A stretch of DNA of 64,000 nucleotides from positions 5,681,375 to 5,745,374 of the forward strand of contig CM057157.1 of the NCBI GenBank assembly GCA_029962745.1. Direction: 5' to 3'. This DNA is from Echinometra lucunter (lineage: Eukaryota > Echinodermata > Echinoidea > Camarodonta > Echinometridae). The notes beneath the pieces were generated by a model, which saw nothing but the letters and a program-made list of their open reading frames with translations, did not search any database and was not told where the DNA came from. This document shows, one piece after another, positions 1 through 10,835 of this stretch. Position numbers and translations under genes: made by a program. Within the stretch, counting starts at the first letter, position 1. Each line of letters starts with the position of its first letter.

Positions 1-1606
1 ATTTGTTCTGCTCTAAACAAAGTTGTTACTATTTATAAAACATATATGTACCTGTAATACACTATATCCATCTGATTATTTAAGAAATCTATTAAACAGC
101 AACACCCATTTACAAACTGTGCACAAAAAAGTGCATTTTTTGTAAAGCAAATGAAGACAGTACCAAATCAGTCCATCAAAACATACACTTCATTCTGAAT
201 CTTACATAACACAATTAATGCAATTAATTTTCTCACGAACTAATCTACATTTGAGCTGCACAACAAAGAGTACCACACACCGAAGAGTTGTGAAAAACAG
301 AGTAAGATTGAAGTTGTAGAAAATTAGATTTCAGATTTTTTTTTTGAACTATGAAGATGTCAATTTCTGTCCTTTTACTAGATGCATCATGTGCAAACAA
401 TATGATTTTTTTTTATTGAGTAGAAAATGGAAGTGGTATGTATAAAAAGGAACATACATGTACATCTTCATATAATTTTCAGTGTCCAAAATAAGCTCTG
501 TGGTAATACATGTGTATTTTAAACATGATTTCCTTACAAAATAACAGAAAATTTAAATTGAAACTCAAAGCCAAGAAACCTTTCAAGAATACCATACACC
601 AGAAACTGTGCTATAATGAAAACTCACTTCAATACAGAATTTCATATATAAAGCATGCTGTATCTTCTCCAGCATACTGACATATCAACAGTAACAGCAT
701 TCACAGATTATACACAACTCAAAATGCTCATTCTTCATTAGTATGATTTTTTTTTTGGGGGGGGGGTGGGTGGGCAGGGGCTCTATTTATACTTCAGTAT
801 TTGAAAAAAAGGTACATACACTGTTTTCAAAAATTAAAAGAATGTACATAATATAAGGAAACTATGAATGTGGAAATACAATCTTTGATTCATAATTATG
901 TCTAATTATGAATTATCTCATACATGTATATTCAACTGGAATTGATTTGTTGGTCTGGAAGTTAAAGTGTATGAGGTTTAGGCCTCGCTGGTGGACCCAA
1001 ATACAGTGTATTACTTATCAATCAACAAATTCTAATTTATGACAGGCCAAGAATTACTTTAAATGATGGAATGATGTAAGTAAACACTAAATGCCTTCCA
1101 GGAAGTATCTCCATATTGGAAATGTATCGACCAAGTTATATTTCATTTGAAGTTGTAGCTTGTGTCTTTGTTGTGTCATGAAAACATTGCTGGGAAATGT
1201 TTATAAATGGGACTTCACATAAAACAATGATTCAGCTTTATACTGGTATTGTTTTCTCTTCTTTCTGTATTTCGACTATAATGCCAACATCCAGATTTGC
1301 CAGAGCATGTGTTGTAGACATACCATAGGATATAAGGGTCATGGTGCCCAGTGAGTTATAGGCTTATGGTTAGAATTCGGTAATGTGCAGTGTTGGGTCT
1401 AAGGCTGAATTTTTTAATAGAGTACAAAATGGCTATACAGCGATTGTCGTTGGATCATGGGTTTTAACTTAAGCAGGTTTCCACGCGGTCAAATACACAA
1501 AATGAAAATGTACTTTCCAGACAGGAAAATTATTGGTCATTTTCAGCCAATGGGTCATGCAAAAGTTTCATGTACACCCATTTGCATACACTGGACATCC
1601 GCTTAC
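1..1606. other. 3' flank and probable 3' UTR of the DYNLT5-like gene
   Basis: No coding region is supported here. The stretch lies just downstream of the stop codon of the minus-strand Tctex1-type gene, so part of it is probably its 3' UTR. A minus-strand AATAAA (TTTATT on the plus strand at about 412-417) is one possible poly(A) signal, but it sits about 1.2 kb from the stop and is unproven. A T-run joined to a G-run lies at about 747-766. Confidence 0.4.
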
Positions 1607-2546
1607 TTATTCATAATAGACGCCATACACCATAGCTACAGCAAACAGACTGCTGTTCCTAAATTCATATGATGCAGACGTGTCATTGGATGAGTCCCAC
1701 AGACAGCGACTACTGACCTTTAACCCCTGGTCCTGTAACTGTCCAATGTGAACCAAGACAATGATTTTATATCGAGGCAGCATCAGGTCTTTCACTTGAG
1801 CTTTCAAATCCTGTTTTAAAGAAAATACAGTACAAAGACAAGATTTTCATTAATCCCTTGAAAGAGAATTAACCCTGTATCAAATTACCGAGTTCATGCC
1901 CTTAAAACTCATGTAAAATTTTGTTAGCAAAAATAAAATTGGCATGGAACCAATTAAATATTATCCAGCTTGCATAAACAGATAATACATTTGTGAGATA
2001 TGAACTATTCCATTCATGATTTTTAGTGAATATTATTAGTGTATGTATCTGAAAGGAATGCAATATAAAGGATGCACATGGACTTTGTCAGAGGTTTACG
2101 TCGCTGACTCCAAACTATTTTTGCCTTTCATTTCTTTGATATTCAAATTGAGGACAAAAAAACCCCAACTTTGTTGCACCTTAAAGTGATTACACAATGA
2201 TAATTTTTTTTTTGATATATGATCGAGAATAGAATTCTAAGAAGAATAACATTAAAAATTTGATGATTTTCAATCGAAATCGATGCATTTTGGCTAATTT
2301 TCTCTTAAAAAGTCAGGAGTTGACCAAAAAATTTGAGTATAAGGTATGACGTAAAAGTGGGTACCCAGCTTCGCGCATTGCAGTTGTGCTCCGAGCTAGA
2401 CTGTACAATATGTATTATTCCTTGCGCGCATTCTGCTAGAATTGCGCGACAAGGTATCCACACTGACGTCATATACTCTTAACAAAGATGACGATGATGA
2501 CGATGATGCTGATGATGATATACTACTACTACGTACTACTACTACG

Positions 2547-2585
<39 letters not shown>

Positions 2586-3841
2586 CAGGAGCATTTTTTA
2601 AAGTGGGGGGCTGCGCATGCAAATTAACATAATCATTGCTGCATTATTGTATAGAGGCCAATATGTCTACTCTAAAAAGTGGGGGGGGGGGCTGAAGTCC
2701 CCCCCCCCCCCCCCCGCTCTGCAGCCCCTGACTACTACGAGTACTAGTACTACTGCTACCACTCCTACTACTAATAATGATAATGACAATATTAAATAAT
2801 GATGATGATGATGAGGATGAGGATGATAATCATAATGGCAAAAATAATAGAAGTACTACTAATAACAATATTTAAAAGAAAAATATCTGCACTTTTCCAA
2901 AAGCAGGATTGCTCATGGCCCCATACAGTGCTATTCATATATCCTTTTGTGCTAACTCACATCTGAAATGGTCTTAGTCATCTTTTTACATAATTCTGGC
3001 TCGTATCTCTTATCAAGCAAGTAGCCTTCTAGCGTCTCTCTGAGCATGTTCTTGACAGAAGTGACAGGAAACTTCTTGACTGGTCCAAGCTGATAGGTAG
3101 GCTCTAACCTCACGGGTCCATGTCTTGAGCCATCATGAGGCTCATCGATGAATGATACTGTGCTGACAGATCTTCAGTAACAAAGATGAAAAGGAAAGAA
3201 TTACAATAAAATGAAAGGAATATATCTTTGCATATCCATGTTTAAATGCCCTTTACAATGATACCAATTTTGAGTTACTCTTTGGTTAATTCTGTGGAGA
3301 CTTTGAAAAAACTGCTACTCAAAAACAAAGTTTGATCCTTTAATAACCTTTATGACTGAATTCTCCACTTCCTAGAGGTATCAGGGCTTGACAATAATCA
3401 GAGTTCAGGACACTTGCCCCCCCCCCCCCTTTGACAAGCTTATCCTCAACACTTCTCTCAGAAAATTTAATTTTACCATTCTCGAATGTGCTGAAATGTG
3501 CTCTGGCATGAACTGCTCCTCATGACATTGTCTAATGGTTGGAGTTACTGTTGGGTTAGCTTAGCTTTTAGGTTTATTTAAGGTTATATCTCAGGTAGAG
3601 TGGTTGGTCTTGTGTTGGAAAGGCATTTGGTTATTTGAAGACATTGACCCACAGAGTAACTATCATCAGAATGTGTGGCAGGACCTTCTCTAGATGGCAG
3701 ATATTACAGATGGAATACCAACCCAGCAGGCTTGAATCTTGCACCTATTTCACTTCCACTCATGAGAGAAGATGCGCTGCCATGTCGTTTTAACAGCCTG
3801 GCTGCCTTGGAACGTGCTATATCCTGTTTGTCTGAAGACAT
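1607..3841 (-). CDS. DYNLT5: Tctex1-type dynein light chain, DYNLT5/TCTEX1D1-like, complete in three exons
   Basis: Exons in transcript order are 3841-3723, 3171-2961 and 1810-1607 (119, 211 and 204 nt). The phases fit and give 177 aa plus TAA; from memory the human protein is about 179 aa. The start ATG at 3841 opens MSSDKQDIAR, followed by a basic stretch and GSASSLM, like the vertebrate N-terminus. Exon 2 encodes STVSFIDEP, then YQLGPVKKFPV and YEPELCKKMTKTISD, which open the Tctex1 domain. Exon 3 encodes DLMLPRYKIIVLVHIGQ, SRCLWD, NSSLFAVA and a C-terminal VYGVYYE, the family's hallmark end. Tctex1 light chains dimerise and bind dynein intermediate chains or cargo, often in cilia; the role of this subfamily is poorly known. 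The first donor reads GTTGGT, less usual than GTGAGT in the second. DYNLT4 or another Tctex1 paralogue is the alternative. The 5' UTR and promoter were not located. Confidence 0.85.
2479..2597. repeat. Trinucleotide microsatellites (GAT)n then (TAC)n
   Basis: Impure GATGAC/GATGAT repeats at about 2487-2520 run into (TAC/CTA)n to about 2587. The block lies inside the DYNLT5-like intron. Long Asp and Tyr reading frames here are only translated repeats. Confidence 0.9.
2681..2835. repeat. Poly-G/poly-C hairpin followed by trinucleotide repeats
   Basis: A run of 11 G (2681-2691) is separated by 7 bases from a run of 17 C (2699-2715), so the two can pair as a hairpin. Impure TAC and GAT repeats follow to about 2835. 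Confidence 0.8.
3172..3722 (-). other. Intron 1 of the DYNLT5-like gene
   Basis: Its minus-strand acceptor is preceded by a clear pyrimidine tract and ends ACTGAAG. It contains a run of about 13 C at 3416-3429. Nothing else was recognised. Confidence 0.75.
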
Positions 3842-4028
3842 CACTGTGGCTAGATGTTTTACAGTTTCTGGAGAACAACTAATCTTGGTTTCCAATTGTT
3901 ACAACATGTGTACTTCTTCTATGATACCTGGTTTTCAAAGGAAAGTGACAGAACAAAGATTTATTTGTGCTGTAAGATCACGATTAAGTACAACTTTTGA
4001 CAGTATATTCCCATTCAATAACCGGGGT

Positions 4029-4585
4029 GGGGGGGGGGGGGGGGGCACTTGACCCCAAAAGTGGTAGGTATGTGCAGCGGGCAAGACAAAAAAACAGAGG
4101 TTTTTTAACGGGCTTATAGTGAAAAGGAGGGTCTTCTGAACGGGCTTCGGAACTACAAATGTTTGTGAAAACGGGGGTCTTTGGAACGGTTCGCCTGCGT
4201 GTGAGTGCATAAGTATCCCTATGGAACGGGCATACATGTACGTGCATGCAGCTAGCCCGGCTACACAGGCGCCAGGTGCGCTCGCGCAGAGGCGATGGCC
4301 AGACAGCGCCCTGCGGGCCGCTTTTCACCAAAAATGCAGCTCATTGTAGCGGATCAATGCGGCCGGAACGGCGTAACGAAAAATATGCGAAGCTTTGGAA
4401 TGGATTTCTTTCTTCTTTTTTCTCGATGAGAAGAAAATGCTATTCTTTGGAACGGCTTTCTTTGTTCTTTTTCTCAATAAAGATAAAAATGCTATGCTTT
4501 GGAATGGAAATTTGAGTGTAAAAATGGGGGTCTTCTCCGCGGCACATAACCACCACGCATTATATACTGAGCGCCCCCCCCCCTC
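4029..4585 (+). mobile_element. Non-autonomous element with G-rich terminal inverted repeats, copy 1
   Basis: The left end is a long G-run leading into GGGGCACTTGACCCC, and the right end is TACTGAGCGCCCCCCC, roughly its reverse complement. The interior has three diverged ~60 bp units, each with a version of TTTGGAAYGG followed by a T-rich block. A second copy in the opposite orientation at 48386-48800 shares the ends and the interior (for example AAAAGTGGTAGGTATGTGC), so this is a dispersed family. No target-site duplication could be defined because the ends are homopolymers. Confidence 0.75.
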
Positions 4586-5092
4586 CCCCGGTCAATTACT
4601 TTCAATTATCCCTCTTTACTAGTAAACTATTCAGTTCTATCTTACAGTGTACATGTATGTATGGCTTTCCTATGTCTTTTTTTTTTAATAGAAATCCCCT
4701 GCATGCAATTATTACCTTGAGTTGTACAACCACCTTAGTAGATAAAGCAAACTGTGCTATATTTATCACAGACCTACATCAAACATTATCTATTAATCTA
4801 TATTACTATTGCTATGAAAATCAATGTATTTCTCCTGCCTCTTGCTCACAAAAATTAGGGGATCTCATCAAGTTCACTCGGTTTCCTGAATAGTGAATAC
4901 CACTCAATTTACTGTTGAGACTCTGATCCAACTTCTGAAAAAACAAAATAAGGGGAACTGTATCAGTTCAAAAGTATAAAACATCACACTGGAACCAGGA
5001 GCCTGAGGGGAATATGTCAACTCATGATCATCTTTAGATATCCTTTGAAGGTTTTGATGGTGGTAATATGAATGGATGTAGAAGGCTTCACA
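4586..5092. other. Intergenic, nothing recognised
   Basis: AT-rich sequence with short reading frames that have no family resemblance. Confidence 0.5.
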
Positions 5093-5223
5093 GTACACCA
5101 AGTATTCTTTCTTGAAGATGAGCATGGTCCTGAAAAGGACCTACTCACTCTCTGTGAGTAAGTGAGAGTGAGTAGGTCCTTTTCAGGACCATACTCATCT
5201 TCAAGAAAGAATACTTGGTGTAC
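5093..5223. repeat. Near-perfect 60 bp inverted repeat (hairpin)
   Basis: The arms at 5093-5152 and 5164-5223 pair with only a few mismatches around an 11-base loop. Each arm also contains the small palindrome GGTCCTGAAAAGGACC or its close relative. The structure resembles a foldback MITE or a long hairpin RNA precursor. No coding role is seen. Confidence 0.85.
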
Positions 5224-5353
5224 CGTGAGCCTTCCACATCCAATCTTTATACTTTTTAACACCATTGTCATTAAAAGAATACAGACACCACTCCGCAGCT
5301 TGTTTCAGACCAACCGTTGGTGGATACACATAGGCTCGATTCAGCCACTTTAA

Positions 5354-6970
5354 GGATGTTCCACAGTTATGTTTCTGCGCATCCCTACTGCGCAGGTTAA
5401 AACATCACGCGCACAGCTGATTGATCAGCGTCAGCTGATCATTGCTCGCAGTGCACCACACAGCGCAGATGCAAGACCGAGGCTGCTGAGCTGGCCGGCC
5501 TGGAGCGCAGCAGCTAGCTCTCACTGGTTTTGGTTTACAAAATTGACTAGATCTACATTCGTCATGATATATGGTAACAATTACAATTGATTGTAAAGCC
5601 TGTCTAAAGCCTTAGTAAAGATTCACAGGGCTCTCACTCCCCTTTTTCATTGGTTGCCAGCCAGGCAACCAATACAATTTGTTAGGTTGCCTAATGGCAA
5701 ATTAGGTGGTCACAATGATTATGTTCAATAACAATAGCATTGTGTAATGAAAATTATGAAATGTAATGTGAATTGGCGAATATTGCTTGCGATTTGCAAT
5801 TCGTGTGCTTTCTTTAGTGGGAAAACCCCTCTTTTGGAGGCCCTACTCTCCATGCTCTCAGAAAACTGAATACTGCATACTTGAGGGGATATTTTTACCT
5901 ATTTCTGCAGGCATTATTCCTGTGTTTAATTGAGAAATCCAATGAAAAGTGTTTATATAATCTCAGGAAAACCTGGACCGGATGTCTGCACTATAAGGAG
6001 ATATAAGATATAAGGAGTAATGAAGGAGTAATGACCAAACACTAGTACTTGCCTACTTAGGTAACATTACTAATCTTGTTGGTCTTTCTTGAAAGCCTTT
6101 GGCAAGCTTTCCATTTGTCAACAACAACCATTGATTGAAAGGTATATGCATAAAGTTTGAATATGTTACCAGTAGTTCAAAAACAAGCACACTGACCCCA
6201 CTCTTTTAATGTTGTAATCTCTTCAGTATACTTTCCTCTACAATTCTAGAGAGAAAGGCGAATATGACATGGGTTTTGAATGTTTGGGACCGTAAAAATT
6301 AAATGGGCCGTATTTTGGATTAAATTCTCAGCCCTTTGCATGTTTTTGGCGCGTTTTTGTGGTTTCAAGCCAATTCGCAGCCATTAGGGCACCGACAGCT
6401 TGAAAACGAGCACATGAACCTCCCCCCTTCCCTTTTTTTTAATGTGTTTACCCCTTTAGTAGCATTCGTCCTCTACAATTTTCCTAATTTTCATGAAAAT
6501 GGCATGGATTTTGAATAAAGTGCAGCTTTAACTGTCCTTTTTATTTTTTGTGTAGATTCCAAGCCTCTAAGATTATGTTTTTTGTCCTTTTTGGCACCAT
6601 TTTTGCTACATGAGGGCACTGCTAGTTTAAAGAGAATTACAGATGGCTCAGTTTAAACAGTCTTTCCACCTTTGTCATACATTTCGCTACAAATCTGGAA
6701 GGTTTGATGAAGTTTAATAGGGTTTTGACAGAGTAAACGTGATTTATACTCGTTTGTCGAATCGAAATCGTGAGGTCCAATAGAGGCCTAAATCTCGATT
6801 GCGTCATTTTATCTGCCATCCAATTATGGCAACTTTAAAGTCCCGTAGAAAAAAAATAAGCACAGGAACCTATATCATTTTTTGCATTTTTGACCTACAT
6901 AGGAACCAAAGTAACTCTATGCAAAATTTGGAGAAAATGACATGGATTTCATTTTAACTGTGGAACATCC
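5354..6970. mobile_element. TTAA-flanked DNA transposon, non-autonomous (1617 bp)
   Basis: Perfect 16 bp terminal inverted repeats GGATGTTCCACAGTTA (5354-5369) and TAACTGTGGAACATCC (6955-6970) are flanked on both sides by TTAA (5350-5353 and 6971-6974). A TTAA duplication is typical of the piggyBac and Kolobok superfamilies; the ends alone do not decide between them. No transposase frame is present. Three diverged internal blocks each end near a version of GAAAATGRCATGGRTTT, suggesting internal tandem growth. Confidence 0.8.
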
Positions 6971-6974
6971 TTAA

Positions 6975-7280
6975 TAAGCTACATATGGCAATTATACTGC
7001 ATTGTGAAATACAAAAATATGAGGCTGCGAGTATTAAGATTAAAATCTCTCTAACTCTAACACCAGCTATAACTTAGGCAACAAGCTGTCTTGGAAAGTC
7101 CCTCTTCTTCCCTCATGATCAAATAAACCATAAATTCAGGAAAATGGGAGGTTAAAGGCATTTAATTTTGCCTTCATTAATAATTTCAGCTGATAGTTTA
7201 CTTTCAAATTAGGCAAGACTTCCATATGTACCCCCGATAAGATTGACCAAACAAAAAAATATGGGTATGACTTTTATATA
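6975..7280. other. Intergenic, nothing recognised
   Basis: A short AT-rich stretch between two transposons with no supported feature. Confidence 0.5.
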
Positions 7281-8289
7281 CCTGGGGCACATTTCATGAA
7301 ACCAACTTCATGACAGTCATATGTCTTGTTGATGATCTACAGAGATGTCATGAAGCTGACAAAGGTTTCACGAAAGCCTGACATTTCTCAAATTTGTGGT
7401 ATCAATACTACCTGCTAGAAAAAAATAGTCTTTATCACAATGCACTCGATTTATTGTCAATTATCCAAACACAATTTTAAACTCAATTTTGCAATAGCTG
7501 TCCCACAATATAGAAAATGTCAATGAGAATTTATGAAAATAATATAGAAATTGCATTCATAGAAAAAATTATGTTAATATTAACATTTAGGAATTTCTAA
7601 AATTCAAAAACTAAAATGTGATGTTGCGATTTCCAAATATAGATTTGTTATTTGGAGGATACCATAATTGACAGATTATTGAATTAAGACCTTAAGTCTG
7701 TTTTGTTTTCTTTTTCAAGTTGAATTGGGATGTTTCCTGACCAAGATTTAGACCTGAATTCATTTGATGATATATATGATTTTATTAAATACTATACTTG
7801 CAAAAATGAAAAATGTAGCAAAAATACATATACAATGAATTGTCATCATTCTTATGGGTTTGTAAATACAGACTACTCCATCTTTTATGGTAGACTTGTG
7901 TGGGGACTGGAGACAATCAATATAAATCTCATATTGCTGGAGGGTTAAAATGTCGTAATAACATGTGGGATATTGATGCTGTACTTTTATATCAATATCT
8001 GCAGTAACTGTTTAATAGTTCAGTGATTGAAATTTAAGAAATAATTGTTTTACTAGAAGCATTCGTTATTTTTTCACTGCCCCAATCCGCTGCCCATATC
8101 CTGACAAAAAGCTGACTGTGATGGCATGCTGAAAAGATATGACAGGTTCGGAGGAGTGACAAGTCATTTGTCAGGGAAATTGTCGTTGGTCTTGGCAAAG
8201 ACGGCTTTGTGAAATACGGACAAGTTGAGCAACATCCCCGAAATGTCACTGATCTTGTAGTTATAACAGTTTCATGAAACGTGCCCCGG
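7281..8289. mobile_element. TIR element of about 1 kb with CCGGGGCACRTTTCATGAAAC ends
   Basis: The left end CTGGGGCACATTTCATGAAA (from 7282) is the reverse complement of the right end TTTCATGAAACGTGCCCCGG (to 8289), with about two mismatches. GTTTCATRAA-type ends recur in small elements of marine invertebrates; a different one with similar ends lies at 27087-27243. The interior is AT-rich with no transposase domain. Confidence 0.65.
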
Positions 8290-8298
8290 ATAATTATA

Positions 8299-8352
8299 TT
8301 AGGGTTAGGGTTAGGGGTAGGCCCAGGATAGGGTTAGGATTAGGGTCAGGGT
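8299..8352 (+). repeat. Interstitial degenerate TTAGGG repeat
   Basis: Several TTAGGG or TAGGG-like units in a row, interrupted by variants such as GGGGTAGG and GGATAGGG. The motif is telomere-like but far too short and degenerate to be a telomere. Confidence 0.7.
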
Positions 8353-8432
8353 TTAATCAATTTGGTTACGTAAATTATTGTTGCTTATGTTGCCAACTGA
8401 CATGATCGATACAACTCGACTCACTTCCTGCA

Positions 8433-8713
8433 CGCAGCTCAGATCATTGGTACTCTACTTGGTAGAGTGCTGGTCTGACAATCAGAAGATCCTGAGTTCA
8501 AATCCAATGCAGCACAGTCAATATTTTTCAAGGTAGGGCGTAAATCATTACGCTGAGTCATACCAAAGACCTACAAAAATGGGACCTTCTGCCTTCTAGC
8601 CAGGCGCGCGGCATATAAGAATGGAGAAGGGTAATAATAACATATTACGTTATGCAGGGCCCGCTGGAAGATCAGCTGATAGCTGAAGTAGTTACCATGG
8701 GTAAATAAGAGTT
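8433..8713 (+). mobile_element. tRNA-derived SINE
   Basis: The head at about 8447-8513 looks like a tRNA gene: A-box-like TTGGTAGAGTGCTGG, a short anticodon-like stem and B-box-like GAGTTCAAATCC. A non-tRNA body follows (GTCATACCAAAGAC, then GGGCCCGCTGGAAGATCAGC) and ends near ACCATGGGTAAATAAGAG. The box spacing suits RNA polymerase III. Because the tRNA part is imperfect and has a long tail, this is a retroposon rather than a working tRNA gene. Confidence 0.75.
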
Positions 8714-9001
8714 TATCATTATTAACACATAGATCTTCCACAACACAGTCACTCATTCCATGCATAAATACCTCATGCTTTATTCCACTTCTCATTTAAT
8801 TCTCTATCTGTACTCCTTTCCAACCCTCTTTACCCGAACCTATGATTTCTTTTTGTTTGTTTTTGATGACTTAATGAAATTGTATCTTAAGTATATAACT
8901 TTATACTTATTATTGATAGTAGACGTGCATAATTACATTCACTATTAAAAACACACTGTCTAGAATTCCCTACACTTTTAATCCATCTCTTCTTAAAATT
9001 C
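8714..9001. other. Intergenic, nothing recognised
   Basis: AT-rich and non-coding by inspection. Confidence 0.5.
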
Positions 9002-9965
9002 AGTGCCTCTACTTATACTCATATTTCCATCCAATTACAATTTATTTAGATCTAAAATCATGTATATCATAACATCTTCCTTTCCACCTCTTTCTTTCTA
9101 GTATCAGGCCTATACAGAAACTCCCGAAATTAACTACCGGTACTGGTATTTATATATGATCATTCAAAATTTTCTGTTCATGATGTTGGTGAGTGGCGAC
9201 TTTCATTTATGGCAGTGTATACAGCCACACGCGTGTGTCTTTACCTTACGGCCACACGCATGTGGTTGTATCCACAGCATCGACAGGAGGATACAGCCAC
9301 ACTTGTCTGAATTCCCACTTGAAGTCTGTGCCGCGACAGCTATCGCTAGTGTGCACTGCACTGCACAAGCGATGTGTATTCATGCGATGGTATGTGTTGC
9401 GACTTGCAAAACTTGGATCGTCAGGAAGGTTTTATCTCTCGATTTCACTTATTATACAAACAATATTTTCACCTCATTCTCACCTGGTCAGCAAGCAGGT
9501 GACAATATAGTACAATATTGTTTGTATTTCAGTGAATTTCAAGAGATAAAACCTTTGTGACAATCCAAGTTTTGGGGTTTAGCAAGACAGACACATCGCT
9601 TGGGCAGTGCATACATACACACTAGCGATAGCTGTAGCAGCGCAGAGTATAAGTGGGAATTCAGTTGAGTGTGGCTGTATCCTCATGTCAATGCTGTGGA
9701 TACAACCACATGCGTGTGGCTGTAAGGTAAAGACACACGCGTGTCTGTATACACTGCTATAAATGAAAGTCGCCACTCACCAACATCATGAACAGAAAAT
9801 TTTGAATGATCATATATAAATACCAGTACTGGTAGTTAATTTCGGGAGTTTCTGTATAGGCCTGATACTAGAAAGAAAGAGGTGGAAAGGAAGATGTTAT
9901 GATATAGATCTAAATAAATTGTAATTGGATAGAAATTTGACATGTTTGAGTATAAGTAGAGGCGC
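9002..9965. mobile_element. Large foldback element (about 960 bp)
   Basis: The outer ends AGTGCCTCTACTTATACTC (from 9002) and GAGTATAAGTAGAGGCGC (to about 9965) are inverted copies. Pairing continues inward almost to the centre near 9490 with modest divergence: GGTGAGTGGCGACTTTCAT pairs with ATGAAAGTCGCCACTCACC, and TACAAACAATATT pairs with AATATTGTTTGTA. Reading frames in the arms are mirror images and not genes. Each arm also carries smaller palindromes such as CACACGCGTGTG. Confidence 0.8.
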
Positions 9966-10020
9966 GTGTGGCCGTATTAAAGGTAAAGACACACGCGGGT
10001 GGCTGTATACACTGCTTTCA
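9961..10020. repeat. Extra partial copy of the foldback's inner motif
   Basis: Directly next to the foldback, a third copy of the block AAAGACACACGCG...GGCTGTATACACTGCT is followed by TTTCATTTAT. This suggests a second, truncated element or an unequal rearrangement. Confidence 0.6.
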
Positions 10021-10835
10021 TTTATATTGCAAAAATTGTATTATTGGTCTCACATTTCTTCATGCTTTGTATAGATATATTCTCGTAGTATTACTTTGCA
10101 TTAAGTTTTGCTGTATCTATCACATACCTTCATTTTTATTTGTAAAAGATTGTACAAATCAGCTCATGCTTCAAAATGATCTTGAAATAAATACCATTAT
10201 ATAAATCACACTCACAGACAAGTCAAAAGGAATTCTAGATCTATTCGTAATAAATCCATGTAACGTTAGACCCCTACTGTATACTACATAAATTATTCGA
10301 CGTGGGCCAGAACCAGAACATTTAACAAGTTTGTCATACCGTCATGTACCGTCACTTGGATGCAAAACCGTTATTTCAATCATACAATAAGATTCCAGCA
10401 ATTATATATATATATACGTACCTCGTGACTGCCAGGCCCAAGGCCAGATCTGACAGTCTCGGTATACACTGCACTGCACTGGCTACATAAAATTTGGAAA
10501 ACTTATATGCAACGTAACTCTAATTGATTCACGCAACAGGTGCACGGTTATAGGTTCCGAGCTTCCCCAATCGCTAGGAAACCGGCCGTGTACAATATAC
10601 ACTGTACTGGGATCTTATAATTTCTGCGCATTGAAGCCCCGCCCACTCTGAATTGATAGGCTTAAAAACCAGGAGTTTTGGTTGTATACATGTTGAAAAT
10701 GATTTTGTCAATCAGGACTTCAGGGTCAAAACCACTATTTCGTCGCAATTGGCCAAAAATCGTGTCGCCAGTGTTCCAGCCCTCCCAGTGAAGATAAAGC
10801 TTTTCTAAAATGTTGTACTTTTATATGATGCTAAG
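10021..10835. other. Intergenic, nothing recognised
   Basis: Contains a short AT microsatellite near 10403-10415 and no supported gene. Confidence 0.5.

Larger units (their letters stand above)
1811..2960 (-). other. Intron 2 of the DYNLT5-like gene
   Basis: Donor GTGAGT follows ...ISD and acceptor TTTAAAACAG precedes exon 3. Apart from the simple repeats at 2479-2835, no coding signal was seen. Confidence 0.8.

Noticed and set aside
2442..2799. Asp/Tyr-rich reading frames
   Set aside because: Translated trinucleotide repeats inside the DYNLT5-like intron, with no splice or homology support.
3675..4052. 125-codon plus-strand frame
   Set aside because: Antisense to DYNLT5 exon 1 and ends in a poly-G run; no domain seen.
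8299..8352. A telomere or chromosome end
   Set aside because: Short, degenerate TTAGGG units with ordinary sequence on both sides.
8447..8513. A functional tRNA gene
   Set aside because: A and B boxes are present but the cloverleaf is imperfect and a SINE body follows.
9156..9776. Matching reading frames on both strands near 9.2-9.8 kb
   Set aside because: Mirror images created by the foldback element, not a gene family.
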